This document shows, piece after piece, positions 20,127-28,290 of a DNA stretch of 64,000 nucleotides; position 1 is the stretch's first letter, and every line of letters begins with the position of its first letter. The translations under genes were made by a program, and so were the position numbers. The notes under the pieces were generated by a model that made no database searches, was not told where the DNA came from, and was given only the letters and a program-made list of their open reading frames with translations. The stretch is from an uncultured Acidobacteriia bacterium (GTDB lineage: Bacteria > Acidobacteriota > Terriglobia > Bryobacterales > Bryobacteraceae). Location: assembly GCA_903881085.1 (NCBI GenBank), contig CAIRSA010000109.1, forward strand, positions 58,534 through 122,533. The letters are read 5' to 3'.

Positions 20127-21752
20127 GTGCGCGGAAGACAAACACCTACGGTATTAGCGGAAGCAGCGGATGTTCTTAGTGACCAGCTGCGCAACCAGCT
20201 GATTCGACTGGCTGAACTGACTGCGCCACATGCGGAGCGGCTGGAGCAGAAGTTCCTTAGCGTGCTGCGGAAGCAGAAAATCAGCGCGGCGCAACAAGCT
20301 GCATTAGTGTCGATTACGATTGGAGCAGCGGCAAAGACGATGACCGGCGGCGGGAATCTGGCCGCTTTCTTTGAACAGGTTGCGTATAGCGGGCGGCGTT
20401 TGGCCAAGTTGAATTTTCCGCCCAACGCGATAGCTTCCGCACTGCAGCAATACGATGGTTTGCTGGTGCCTGTACTGAAGAAAGCAGCTCCTTCGGATAT
20501 TTCGAACCTTGGATGGGCACGCGAACAATTGCAGTTTTGTACTGTTCTGACATTGAACAACTGTTACTACCAGGTCCGCGAAACAGAAACTAAGGCTTTT
20601 TACGATCTATTCCGTGCGGAGATGGAAGCGAAGGGTCTGGACGACCTTCTGGAACGGTTTATTGCTTCCCTAAAAGAGTTTACCCGGGCAGCCGAAGGTC
20701 GGCTGTACCTGTTGAGCGAGAACGGCGATTTCTGGATTCCTAAGGTGGGCGCAGTAGACACGGCGGTGATCGCCGTGGACGGGCCGAAGCAAAGAAAAAC
20801 TTTCAGCAGGCCGGTTTGCGGTTCGGCAAGAGAAGTCGCCTTGGACAAAGTTTCGAAGGACAAGTTTCAGACGTGCTGGTCTGTTCCCTTGTCAGTGGAA
20901 GGACGTATTGCCGGCGTAATGCAGTTTGTCTTTGAAAAGCAGTATGAGTGGCTTCCGCGCGAGCAGGAAATGCTTTCCGCCGCGGCGGAACGCGGTGCGG
21001 TGGCGGTTGAAAAGGCCCGATTGATTGAAGATCTGGCCGCCCGGCAGGAACAGATCCGGCGACTGGCAGAGCATATGCTTCATGTGGAAGAAGTGGAGCG
21101 GAGGCGCATTAGCCGCGAATTACACGATGAAGCCGGGCAGTCGATGTTGTGGATACGGTTGCAAATGGAAATGATCGAAAACGATCTTCCCAGTGAGCAG
21201 GCAGGAATGAAGGACCGCCTAAAAGTGGTGCGCGAAAATACCGAGCGGACAATTTTAGAGATTCGCCGGTTGATCGCCGCACTTAGTCCAGCGGTGCTGG
21301 AACAATTAGGCCTCGGCGCGGCGCTGCGACAGTTAGTCAATCGTTTCCGGCAATATAACACCGCTAAGGTGAAGTTACAGATCAACAAATTGGCTATTCT
21401 TCCAAAAGAGACAGAAGTAATGGTGTACCGGCTGGTACAGGAGTGCTTCAATAACATTGCGAAGCATTCTTCGGCTGATACTGTAAACCTTTCGGTTGGA
21501 TCTGACGATGGAATATTGAAACTAAACGTCGAAGATAACGGCGTTGGTTTCCGAGTGGAAGAAGCGCTCGCCAAACGGGAGTCCTATGGACTAGCTGGCA
21601 TGCGGGAAAGAGTAGCGCTTCTCGGAGGGCAGTTCGATGTTCGAAGTAGTCAGGCCGTGAACCAGCGCAGCGGTAGCAAAAAAGCGCAGTCACCAAAGCC
21701 TGGCACTCGGATCATGATTCAGTTACCAATTCCCAGGGAGGGTACTTGGTAA
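20127..21752 (+). CDS. Cytoplasmic NarL-type sensor histidine kinase with GAF domain
   Basis: A 541-residue kinase starting at a GTG. Residues about 10-150 form an unassigned all-helical sensor region, vaguely like the N-domains of RsbR-type stressosome proteins. Residues about 165-300 resemble a GAF domain, then a coiled linker leads to a HisKA_3 box with the phospho-accepting His333 in 'RRISRELHDEAGQSM'. The HATPase domain has 'FNNIAKHSSA', 'VEDNGVGF' and 'YGLAGMRERVALLGG'. No membrane segment is seen, so it senses an internal signal. The response regulator lies 65 nt downstream and is its obvious partner. Confidence 0.92.
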   Translation: MRGRQTPTVLAEAADVLSDQLRNQLIRLAELTAPHAERLEQKFLSVLRKQKISAAQQAALVSITIGAAAKTMTGGGNLAAFFEQVAYSGRRLAKLNFPPNAIASALQQYDGLLVPVLKKAAPSDISNLGWAREQLQFCTVLTLNNCYYQVRETETKAFYDLFRAEMEAKGLDDLLERFIASLKEFTRAAEGRLYLLSENGDFWIPKVGAVDTAVIAVDGPKQRKTFSRPVCGSAREVALDKVSKDKFQTCWSVPLSVEGRIAGVMQFVFEKQYEWLPREQEMLSAAAERGAVAVEKARLIEDLAARQEQIRRLAEHMLHVEEVERRRISRELHDEAGQSMLWIRLQMEMIENDLPSEQAGMKDRLKVVRENTERTILEIRRLIAALSPAVLEQLGLGAALRQLVNRFRQYNTAKVKLQINKLAILPKETEVMVYRLVQECFNNIAKHSSADTVNLSVGSDDGILKLNVEDNGVGFRVEEALAKRESYGLAGMRERVALLGGQFDVRSSQAVNQRSGSKKAQSPKPGTRIMIQLPIPREGTW

Positions 21753-21817
21753 GTGCTGAAAATATCCACTGTACTAGAAGCAAGACTCTAACACCCTGAA
21801 GAGATCGGGATACAACT

Positions 21818-22483
21818 ATGGCAAAGATTCGAATCATGCTTGCGGACGATCATACTCTGTTCCGCCAAGGTATTAGAACCCTCATATCGGCTGAAGCCGA
21901 TATGGAGGTCATCGGCGAGGCCGCAAACGGCGGAGACGCCGTGGATCGCGCGAACGAGCTCCGTCCGGACGTCGTTCTGATGGATATCGGAATGCCTGGC
22001 CTTAGCAGCTTTGAAGCGACCCGACAAATCAAAAAGAGCCGCCCTGAGGTCAAGGTGCTGTTTCTTACGATGTACGACGACGAAGACTATCTCGTCGAGG
22101 GCATGGAAGTTGGCGCCGCCGGCTACGTGCTTAAGGACAGCCCGGCAGCGCAGCTCATCGCGGCTGTGCGGGATGTGTGCCGTGGAGGCAGTTACCTCAG
22201 CCCGCGCATGCTTTCTCAGCTGGTTGACGACTTCCGCTCGCGCATCAAGTCTGCCAATCGCCTGCCGCGCTTTGCAACTCTGACCACTCGCGAACGCGAA
22301 GTGTTGAAGCTGCTGGCCGAAGGCAACTCCGTGAAGGAGATCGCCTGCGATCTCAACCTCAGCGTGAAAACAGTGGAAGCGCACAAGTTCAACCTGATGC
22401 GCAAGCTCGACATCCACAACAAAGCGCAGCTGGTGCAATACGCGATCCAGAAGAAGATCATCAAAATTCCAAACCTGGCTTAA
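21818..22483 (+). CDS. NarL/LuxR-family response regulator
   Basis: A 221-residue two-domain regulator. The receiver domain has the acidic pocket (MLADDH), phospho-acceptor Asp56 in 'DVVLMDIGMPG', Thr84 and Lys106 (YVLKD). The C-terminal LuxR helix-turn-helix at about 155-215 reads 'LTTREREVLKLLAEG' and 'SVKEIACDLNLSVKTVEAHK'. It is the partner of the upstream kinase. Transcription ends at a strong terminator 27 nt downstream. Targets are not apparent in the window. Confidence 0.95.
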   Translation: MAKIRIMLADDHTLFRQGIRTLISAEADMEVIGEAANGGDAVDRANELRPDVVLMDIGMPGLSSFEATRQIKKSRPEVKVLFLTMYDDEDYLVEGMEVGAAGYVLKDSPAAQLIAAVRDVCRGGSYLSPRMLSQLVDDFRSRIKSANRLPRFATLTTREREVLKLLAEGNSVKEIACDLNLSVKTVEAHKFNLMRKLDIHNKAQLVQYAIQKKIIKIPNLA

Positions 22484-22509
22484 ACCCCAGTCATCTACCT
22501 CTGCAAAAT

Positions 22510-22540
22510 GGCCGCTCCGGATCACCGGGGCGGCCTTTTT
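22510..22540 (+). terminator. Rho-independent terminator of the kinase-regulator operon
   Basis: An 11-bp GC-rich stem with one G-T pair (22510-22520 with 22525-22535), an ATCA loop and TTTTT at 22536-22540. It is the clearest intrinsic terminator on the plus strand. Confidence 0.9.
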
Positions 22541-22578
22541 GCTTTCAGTGTAGAATCGAGTCGAGGCCCTCCATTTCT

Positions 22579-23436
22579 ATGAACAGACGAACATTTCTCG
22601 CCTTGCCTGCGCTGGCTGCGTCGGCCACTCAGTTAAAGGCAGCCCGGTTACCGATTCATAAAGCAGTTTTGCTCAGCATGCTGCCAAAACAGTTGTCGAT
22701 GACAGACCGCTTCAAACTGGCACGCGACGTTGGGTTTGAGCAGATCGAACTCCCCACCATGCCCGACTTGAAGGAGGCCGAAGAAGCCAAGAAAGCATCC
22801 GAAGCTTCGGGCCTGAAAATCCATTCCGTGATGAATCAGGCACATTGGCAGTTCCCAATGTCGTCACCCGACAAAGACGCAGTGCAAAAGAGCATGAAGG
22901 GCATGGAAACGAGCCTTCATAATGCGAAACTATGGGGCGCGGAAACGGTGCTGCTTGTACCCGCAGTGGTGAATCCGCAAGTGTCCTATGCCGATGCCTG
23001 GAAACGATCGCAGAAGCAGATCCGCGAATTGATTCCCCTGGCACAGGAACTAAAAGTCATAATCGCCGTAGAAGAAGTATGGAACAAATTTTTGTTGTCG
23101 CCGATCGAATTCGCAAACTACGTCGACTCATTCAACAGCCCTTGGGTGCGCGCTTACTTCGATGTCGGCAACGTCGTTTTGTACGGATATCCGCAGGATT
23201 GGATACGTACACTCGGCAAACGCATCGTCAAACTGCATTTCAAGGATTTCAAATTCGCCAAGCGGCAGGCGGAGTTCGTCAATATCCGCGACGGCGAGAT
23301 CAACTGGAAGGAGATACACGCCGCGCTGGCGGAAATCGGTTACAACGGCACGGCAACACTGGAGATCAACGGCGGCGACGAAACCTACCTGCGCGACGTG
23401 AGCCATCGGTTTGACATGATTCTGAACGGCGAATAA
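22579..23436 (+). CDS. Exported sugar phosphate isomerase/epimerase (xylose-isomerase-like TIM barrel)
   Basis: A 285-residue AP-endonuclease-2/xylose-isomerase-like TIM barrel preceded by a Tat-like leader (MNRRTFLALPALAASATQLKA). 'VIIAVEEVWNKFLLSP' and 'AYFDVGNVVLYG' carry metal-ligand positions, and 'KRIVKLHFKDFKFAKRQ' and 'GTATLEINGGDETYLRDV' match the hydroxypyruvate-isomerase-like subgroup. The sugar substrate is unknown. It lies between a terminator and sppA (4-nt gap), so it heads a two-gene unit. Confidence 0.85.
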   Translation: MNRRTFLALPALAASATQLKAARLPIHKAVLLSMLPKQLSMTDRFKLARDVGFEQIELPTMPDLKEAEEAKKASEASGLKIHSVMNQAHWQFPMSSPDKDAVQKSMKGMETSLHNAKLWGAETVLLVPAVVNPQVSYADAWKRSQKQIRELIPLAQELKVIIAVEEVWNKFLLSPIEFANYVDSFNSPWVRAYFDVGNVVLYGYPQDWIRTLGKRIVKLHFKDFKFAKRQAEFVNIRDGEINWKEIHAALAEIGYNGTATLEINGGDETYLRDVSHRFDMILNGE

Positions 23437-23440
23437 GCTT

Positions 23441-25171
23441 ATGAAAAAATTTCTAATTGGTTTAGTGGCCGGCCTTTTGCGGGCAGGCCTGACGGCGGTG
23501 ATCGGCTTCTTTGTGATTGTGAAGTTGGGTGACAGCAAGCCATCGCTTTCCGATGGCTCCACGCTGGTTGTCAAACTTGGCGGCGAAATCCCTGAAAAAT
23601 CCCCAGTAGAGATCCCTTTGCCGTTTTTTGAGGGACAGAAACAGACGGCTGTGCACGAAGTCTGGGATGCACTGCGCAAGGCCGCCGTCGATCCGCGCAT
23701 CAAGGCCTTGATCCTACTGCCACAGCGGCCAGGCATTGGCTGGGGCAAAATGCAGGAGATCCGCGAAGACCTTGTGAAGTTCAAGAAATCGGGCAAGCCG
23801 GTTTTCGTCTATCTGCGCGCGCCTGGAACACGCGACTACTATCTTGCCTCAGTCGCAGACAAGATCTACATGACGAAGGAGGACTTTCTCGACATGAAGG
23901 GCCTGCGCCTGGAAGCCATGTACATCAAGGGCGCGCTCGACAAACTGGGCGTGACGATGGAATTTGAGCATGTCGGCAAGTACAAGGACGCACCGGACAT
24001 GTACACGCGCACCAACATGTCGCCCGAAACCAAAGAGGTTTTGAATTCGGTGCTGGACGGACTGAACGGGCATCTTCTCGACACGCTGGGTGCGGCCAGA
24101 AAGAAGTCGCCCACCGAGATGCAGGCGATTTTGAACGAAGGTCCATTTATCGCCAAGAACGCAGTTGCCAAGGGCTTGGTTGACGAATTGATCTATGAGG
24201 ATCAGTTCTACGACATTGTGAAGAAAAAGCTCGACCAGAAAGAACTGAAGAAAGTCGGCATTGGCGATTACCTGCGCGCGGCTGGAACAATAGCGGGCGT
24301 GGAGGGCAAACAGCGCGTGGCGTTTTTGGTGGGCGATGGAGCAATTACTCGAGGCTCTACCACCACGGATCCCTTCGGCAACGACGAAGGCATCACTTCG
24401 AATGCCATGAGCAAGCAGTTGCGGCAGGTTCGCGATGACGATTCTATCAAGGCTGTGATCCTGCGCGTGGATTCACCGGGCGGCGATGCCATCGCATCGG
24501 ACGAGATTCTGCGCGAAGTGAAATTGTTGAGTCAGAAGAAACCGCTGGTGATTTCGATGTCGGACGTAGCAGCGTCGGGTGGCTACTACATCTCAATGAG
24601 CGGCGACACGGTGATTGCCTATCCAAATACTCTTACCGGTTCGATCGGCGTGTTCTTCGGCAAGGTGAATCTGAAGGGCCTCTATGACAAACTGGGAATT
24701 CAAAAGGAGACACTGAAGCGTGGTCAGTTTGCCGATATCGATTCCGACTACCAGCCGATGACGCCGTTGACGCGCGCCAAACTGCGCGAAGGCATCGAAG
24801 AGATCTATAAGACCTTTGTCGGCTTGGTTTCCGAGGCGAGAAAAAAGAAGTTCGAGGAGATCGACCAGCTTGCCCAGGGGCGCGTTTGGCTTGGGACGCA
24901 GGGAAAAGGCAACGGCCTGGTGGATGAACTGGGCGGGATTGATAGGGCCATCGAGCTGGTGAAAGCGAAGGCGAAGATTCCGGCTAACGAAAACGTGAAG
25001 ATCGTCGTGTTCCCAGCGAAGAAGTCGCTCTTCGATCAACTGATGAACAAGGGACAGCAAGAAGCGTCAATGGAGGCGCTGATTCAAAAGTACACAGGGA
25101 TTAAAATTCCGCGGACATGGCTTGAAACAGGGATGAAGCAGATGATGCCTTACACGATCGACGTACAGTAG
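23441..25171 (+). CDS. sppA: Signal peptide peptidase SppA, 67K type
   Basis: A 576-residue inner-membrane serine protease that digests cleaved signal peptides in the periplasm. It has an N-terminal membrane anchor (about 5-28) and two tandem ClpP-like domains, the long form known from E. coli. The general base is Lys180 in 'EHVGKYKDAPDMY' of the first half and the nucleophile Ser379 in 'SDVAASGGYYISM' of the second half, the arrangement in which the active site is built between the two domains. A GC-rich inverted repeat follows the stop. Confidence 0.93.
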   Translation: MKKFLIGLVAGLLRAGLTAVIGFFVIVKLGDSKPSLSDGSTLVVKLGGEIPEKSPVEIPLPFFEGQKQTAVHEVWDALRKAAVDPRIKALILLPQRPGIGWGKMQEIREDLVKFKKSGKPVFVYLRAPGTRDYYLASVADKIYMTKEDFLDMKGLRLEAMYIKGALDKLGVTMEFEHVGKYKDAPDMYTRTNMSPETKEVLNSVLDGLNGHLLDTLGAARKKSPTEMQAILNEGPFIAKNAVAKGLVDELIYEDQFYDIVKKKLDQKELKKVGIGDYLRAAGTIAGVEGKQRVAFLVGDGAITRGSTTTDPFGNDEGITSNAMSKQLRQVRDDDSIKAVILRVDSPGGDAIASDEILREVKLLSQKKPLVISMSDVAASGGYYISMSGDTVIAYPNTLTGSIGVFFGKVNLKGLYDKLGIQKETLKRGQFADIDSDYQPMTPLTRAKLREGIEEIYKTFVGLVSEARKKKFEEIDQLAQGRVWLGTQGKGNGLVDELGGIDRAIELVKAKAKIPANENVKIVVFPAKKSLFDQLMNKGQQEASMEALIQKYTGIKIPRTWLETGMKQMMPYTIDVQ

Positions 25172-25181
25172 TATAAGAAGA

Positions 25182-25202
25182 GGGGCGGAAGACCCGCCCC
25201 TT
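25182..25202. terminator. GC-rich inverted repeat between convergent sppA and the sigma-factor gene
   Basis: A GGGGCGG stem pairs with CCGCCCC across a 5-nt loop in the 43-nt gap between convergent genes. T-runs on either side are weak, so it may be a bidirectional but inefficient terminator. Confidence 0.5.
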
Positions 25203-25214
25203 GCCCACGCAGGG

Positions 25215-26006
25215 TTAAAACGCCTGGCTGGAGTGGATGCCAGCGTCCTGCAGAACATTAGCCATTTTCTCGAGCGCGGTTTTGTGAATCTGCGAAACGC
25301 GGCTCTCATTGATTCCCAACACCCCACCGATTTCCTTCATTGTCATTTCATTGGTGTAGTACAGGAAAACAACTTTCTGGTAGCGTTCCGGCAAGGTCTT
25401 CATTGCGCCGGCGAGAACTTCGCGCAACTGTACGTGCGCGCACATACGGTCGGGATGCGTTTCGGGCTTGCTCGGGAAGTCGGGAGCGGGCAGATCGTCA
25501 TGATCGTTGGCGCGAGCAGAGGCGGAGATGAGACCTACGTTGCGGAGATCGACCATCATTTGACGCCAGCGGTCCACTTCCACGCCCATTTTGGCGGCCA
25601 GTTCGCTCTCAGACGGAGCACGCTGCAGAGTAGCGGAGAGTTCGCGGGTCGCCTGCTCAACTTGCTTGTGGCGGCGGCGCAGATCGCGTGAGGCCCAATC
25701 CAACTGACGCAGGCTATCGAGTATGGCACCCTTGATGCGGTGCTTGGCATAGCTCGAAAACGCAACCATCTTTTCCGGATCGTACTTGGTGGCGGCATCG
25801 AACAGACCAAGGATACCGGCATGCACCAGATCGTCCAAATCCACGTGTACCGGAAGGTTCTCATGCACTCGCACCGCGATGGCTTTGACCAACGGCAGGT
25901 GCTCCATGATCACTCTATCCCGTTTTGCAGTTTTCGCAGCCTGTGACTTAGTAATAGCAACAGTAAGTTTGACTGCCTTGCTCTTTGTTTCGCTCTTTGT
26001 GGTCAT
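25215..26006 (-). CDS. fliA: RNA polymerase sigma factor, FliA/WhiG family (sigma-28-like)
   Basis: A 263-residue sigma factor. Region 2 reads 'DLVHAGILGLFDAATKYDP', 'VAFSSYAKHRIKGAILDSLR' and 'QLDWASRDLRRRHKQVE', the FliA hallmark; region 3 is at about 110-180 and region 4 contains 'LPERYQKVVFLYYTNEMT' and 'GGVLGINESRVSQIH'. FliA directs late flagellar and motility genes; none is in this window, so other targets are possible. An additional basic Lys/Thr-rich N-terminal stretch of about 28 residues precedes region 2. A 500-nt non-coding region containing an operator-like dyad lies upstream. Confidence 0.88.
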   Translation of the reverse strand: MTTKSETKSKAVKLTVAITKSQAAKTAKRDRVIMEHLPLVKAIAVRVHENLPVHVDLDDLVHAGILGLFDAATKYDPEKMVAFSSYAKHRIKGAILDSLRQLDWASRDLRRRHKQVEQATRELSATLQRAPSESELAAKMGVEVDRWRQMMVDLRNVGLISASARANDHDDLPAPDFPSKPETHPDRMCAHVQLREVLAGAMKTLPERYQKVVFLYYTNEMTMKEIGGVLGINESRVSQIHKTALEKMANVLQDAGIHSSQAF

Positions 26007-26365
26007 GAGTATTCGCCTCGTTTTCTGCCTTGGTCTTGCCGGATCGTTTTTTCGCTCCGGCGCCCTTCTAAATGCAACCAGGTGGCCACGAATATCGGTA
26101 GCCCCGGCTGCGAACTTTAGGGGTGGACTACAGTCTCCTCAAACTGCAATATCCACAAGGCATCTGACACAAACAACAGGGAGTTCTGCAATGGCTGCCA
26201 CGAATGCAAACGACTTGGGCACAGCACCAGCCAAAACTATCACAATGCCAATTTGGAATGAATGAACCGAATTGGAATCCCGAAATGAAACGTCGTGTTT
26301 CAAATTGAGACTAGGTACCACTAGGTTCTAATCACTCTCCCTATCACTTGGTCAAATCGTAACAT

Positions 26366-26391
26366 TTACGTAAGGAACTTCCATTACGTAA
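26366..26391. promoter_or_regulatory. Composite palindromic operator-like element
   Basis: Two copies of the 8-bp palindrome TTACGTAA (26366-26373 and 26384-26391) flank GGAACTTCC, itself palindromic around its central base. The whole 26-bp block is nearly identical to its reverse complement, differing by a one-base shift of the centre. Copies are 18 bp apart. This is typical of a dimer- or tetramer-binding regulator site; the cognate protein is unknown. Confidence 0.5.
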
Positions 26392-26469
26392 AAGACCTTA
26401 TAAGTAGGGGGAACTTTAACCTGAACCTGAATGGCACTTAGGGGTTAGAACGAGGGGATCGAAGAGGAG

Positions 26470-26491
26470 GCGGCCCACCTCAGTGGGCCGC
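26470..26491 (-). terminator. Hairpin downstream of the SMP-30 gene
   Basis: A 9-bp perfect stem (GCGGCCCAC with GTGGGCCGC) and CTCA loop, 17 nt after the stop of the leftward SMP-30 gene. The following bases on that strand are pyrimidine-rich rather than a clean T-run. Confidence 0.6.
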
Positions 26492-26508
26492 GTTTGGGGG
26501 TACGAATC

Positions 26509-27564
26509 CTAGCAGATGTGGGCGCCCTGGGCTTCTACGTAGACCGCGTAGAGCGATTGGCTGCCGGTCATAAACAGACGCGTTCGTTTCGCGCCGCCAA
26601 AACAGACGTTGGAGCAGATCTCAGGTAACAGGATCATACCGATGCGAACGCCGTCTGGAGCGAAGACGTGAACGCCGTCGTAGTTTTCGCCAACCCAACC
26701 CGCGCTGGACCAGATGTTGCCATCGGTATCGCAGCGGATGCCGTCGGAGAGGCCGGCCCTGCCCTTATATTCCATATTCACGTAGGTCTTGCCGTTGCGC
26801 AGCTTATTGCCGGCTACGTCGTATACCTTAATGATCTTCTCGGCTTTGGGGTAGTGCGTAGCGCCGGTGTCGGCGATGTAGAGCTTTTTGTAGTCGGGCG
26901 AAAAGCACAGGCCGTTAGGCTTGAACATATCGTCCGCCACTTTCTCAATGGCTCCTGACTTTCCATCCACGCGATAGATGGCTTCTTTGATCAGCAACTC
27001 GCCTTTGTTGCCTTCGTAGTGGCCAAGGCTGCCGTAGCCAGGATCGGTAAACCAGATGGCGCCGTCAGGGTGCACCACAATGTCGTTCGGGGCGTTGAAG
27101 ACCTTACCTTGAAATTTGTCGGCGATGACGGTCTTCGATCCATTGTGTTCATAGCGCACCACGCGGCGGTTGCCATGCTCACAGGAAAGCTGGCGGCCCT
27201 CCCAGTCGAATGTGTTGCCATTGCTTGAGCCGGAATCGTTGCGGAACACACTGATGTGGCCGTCTTCTTCCAGATAGCGCATCTGCGCATTGTTGGGAAT
27301 GTCGCTCCACATCAGATACTTTCCAGCGCTGTTCCAGGCCGGGCCTTCGGCCCACAGCATGCCGGTGCGCAGGCGCTGGATCGGCGTATTGCCGATTTTG
27401 TATTTGGCGAAGCGCGGGTCGAGCTGGATGATGTCGGGGTCCGGATAACGAACGGGGTTGCGCCCGCTCCAATCGCGCGGCGCTTGTGCCTGCATCGCGG
27501 CAGGCGAAAAAAGTGCCGCGGTCAGCAAGGACCGGCGGCTGGTTTTCAGTGCGGTGTCTTTCAT
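26509..27564 (-). CDS. Exported SMP-30/gluconolactonase (LRE) family protein
   Basis: A 351-residue six-bladed beta-propeller. A Tat-type leader (TSRRSLLTAALFSPAAMQA) precedes 'MLWAEGPAWNSAGKYLMWSD' with the conserved metal-binding glutamate, then 'NAPNDIVVHPDGAIWFTDPG' (Asn/Asp ligands), 'PNGLCFSPDYKKLYIADT' and 'GLSDGIRCDTDGNIWSS'. Relatives hydrolyse sugar lactones such as gluconolactone. It is periplasmic by its leader and is transcribed alone, ending at the hairpin at 26470-26491. Confidence 0.9.
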   Translation of the reverse strand: MKDTALKTSRRSLLTAALFSPAAMQAQAPRDWSGRNPVRYPDPDIIQLDPRFAKYKIGNTPIQRLRTGMLWAEGPAWNSAGKYLMWSDIPNNAQMRYLEEDGHISVFRNDSGSSNGNTFDWEGRQLSCEHGNRRVVRYEHNGSKTVIADKFQGKVFNAPNDIVVHPDGAIWFTDPGYGSLGHYEGNKGELLIKEAIYRVDGKSGAIEKVADDMFKPNGLCFSPDYKKLYIADTGATHYPKAEKIIKVYDVAGNKLRNGKTYVNMEYKGRAGLSDGIRCDTDGNIWSSAGWVGENYDGVHVFAPDGVRIGMILLPEICSNVCFGGAKRTRLFMTGSQSLYAVYVEAQGAHIC

Positions 27565-27600
27565 AGCTTGACCAGTATACGCGAATCGGCCGCGCGTGGG

Positions 27601-27753
27601 CTATTCCCTGAGCGACGCCGTATAGGTGCGAATGGCAAGACCGCCAAGCAGCACCCACACTGCCAGACGCATGTCCCGGTTGCTAAGCGTGAGCCCGGCG
27701 AGCAGTGCAAGCGCCCCATATGCGCAAAGAGCCAATATTAAACGAATTTTCAT
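27601..27753 (-). CDS. Small hydrophobic protein, two predicted membrane helices
   Basis: A 50-codon frame read leftward from an ATG at 27751-27753 to a TAG at 27601-27603. It begins MKIRLILALCAYGALALLAG and continues with a second hydrophobic stretch (AVWVLLGGLAIRTY), giving a plausible two-helix membrane protein. There is no clear Shine-Dalgarno. It lies 36 nt upstream of the SMP-30 start on the same strand. Support is limited to composition and intact frame; function is unknown. Confidence 0.45.
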   Translation of the reverse strand: MKIRLILALCAYGALALLAGLTLSNRDMRLAVWVLLGGLAIRTYTASLRE

Positions 27754-27838
27754 GAGCGGAATTTAATTGTGACACAGTGCATAGTTTGCGAAACATATCC
27801 GAGGCGAGTGCGTTTGTTCAGTCAGGAGATGTAAGAAA

Positions 27839-28153
27839 ATGAATAAAACATTCCTTCAAACGATTCTGACGCTGGCCATCGGAGCTTCCCTCGTGTCGGC
27901 GCAAACCATTGACCAGCGCAAAGACCAACAGCAGAAGCGCATCGCCCAGGGCGTTGCCTCCGGCCAGTTGACTCCTGGCGAAACCAAGAAATTGGAGACG
28001 AAGGAGCAGCGGATCAATAAAGAGGTCCATGCCGAGCGCAAAGCCAACGGCGGCAAGCTGACGCAGGCCGAAAAGAAGCAGGTGAACAACCAGCAGAACC
28101 GCGTCAGCAAGCAGATCTATAAAGATAAGCACAACGCACCGACGCAGAAGTAA
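27839..28153 (+). CDS. Exported Lys/Gln-rich helical protein of unknown function
   Basis: A 104-residue protein with a clean signal peptide (MNKTFLQTILTLAIGASLVSA) and a mature part of about 82 residues rich in Lys, Gln and Glu with two similar segments ('QRKDQQQKRIAQGVASGQLT' and 'ERKANGGKLTQAEKKQVNNQ'), suggesting a duplicated helix-turn unit with a 'GxLTxxE' turn. It has an AGGAG-type Shine-Dalgarno. A stable hairpin follows 60 nt after the stop. Function not recognised; probably periplasmic. Confidence 0.75.
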   Translation: MNKTFLQTILTLAIGASLVSAQTIDQRKDQQQKRIAQGVASGQLTPGETKKLETKEQRINKEVHAERKANGGKLTQAEKKQVNNQQNRVSKQIYKDKHNAPTQK

Positions 28154-28212
28154 TTTTCACGTTTATTGTCAGGCAGGGCCGGAAAACAACCACTTTGTAC
28201 ACTATCCGCAGA

Positions 28213-28236
28213 ACCCTCCGGTGCGAACCGGAGGGT
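28213..28236 (+). terminator. Stable hairpin downstream of the Lys/Gln-rich protein gene
   Basis: A perfect 10-bp stem (ACCCTCCGGT with ACCGGAGGGT) closed by a GCGA tetraloop, followed by CCCACAAAA. There is no T-run on either strand, so it could also serve as an mRNA 3'-end stabiliser. Confidence 0.6.
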
Positions 28237-28290
28237 CCCACAAAACCTCCTCCCACCAACTTCCAAACAGATCCCACCGGCCCCCTGCTG

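Larger units (their letters stand above)
26007..26508. other. Long non-coding region upstream of the sigma-factor gene
   Basis: No convincing gene is seen in this 502-nt stretch; it is more AT-rich than its surroundings. It must contain the promoter of the sigma-factor gene (read leftward from 26006). It also holds a 26-bp dyad at 26366-26391 and the hairpin at 26470-26491 that ends the SMP-30 transcript. A small RNA or long 5' leader is possible but not demonstrated. Confidence 0.5.

Noticed and set aside
25202..26040. Flagellar gene cluster
   Set aside because: The sigma factor is FliA-like but no flagellar, motor or chemotaxis gene was seen on either side.
26007..26508. tRNA or known riboswitch in the long non-coding region
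   Set aside because: No cloverleaf, T-loop GTTCRA motif or familiar aptamer core could be traced by eye.
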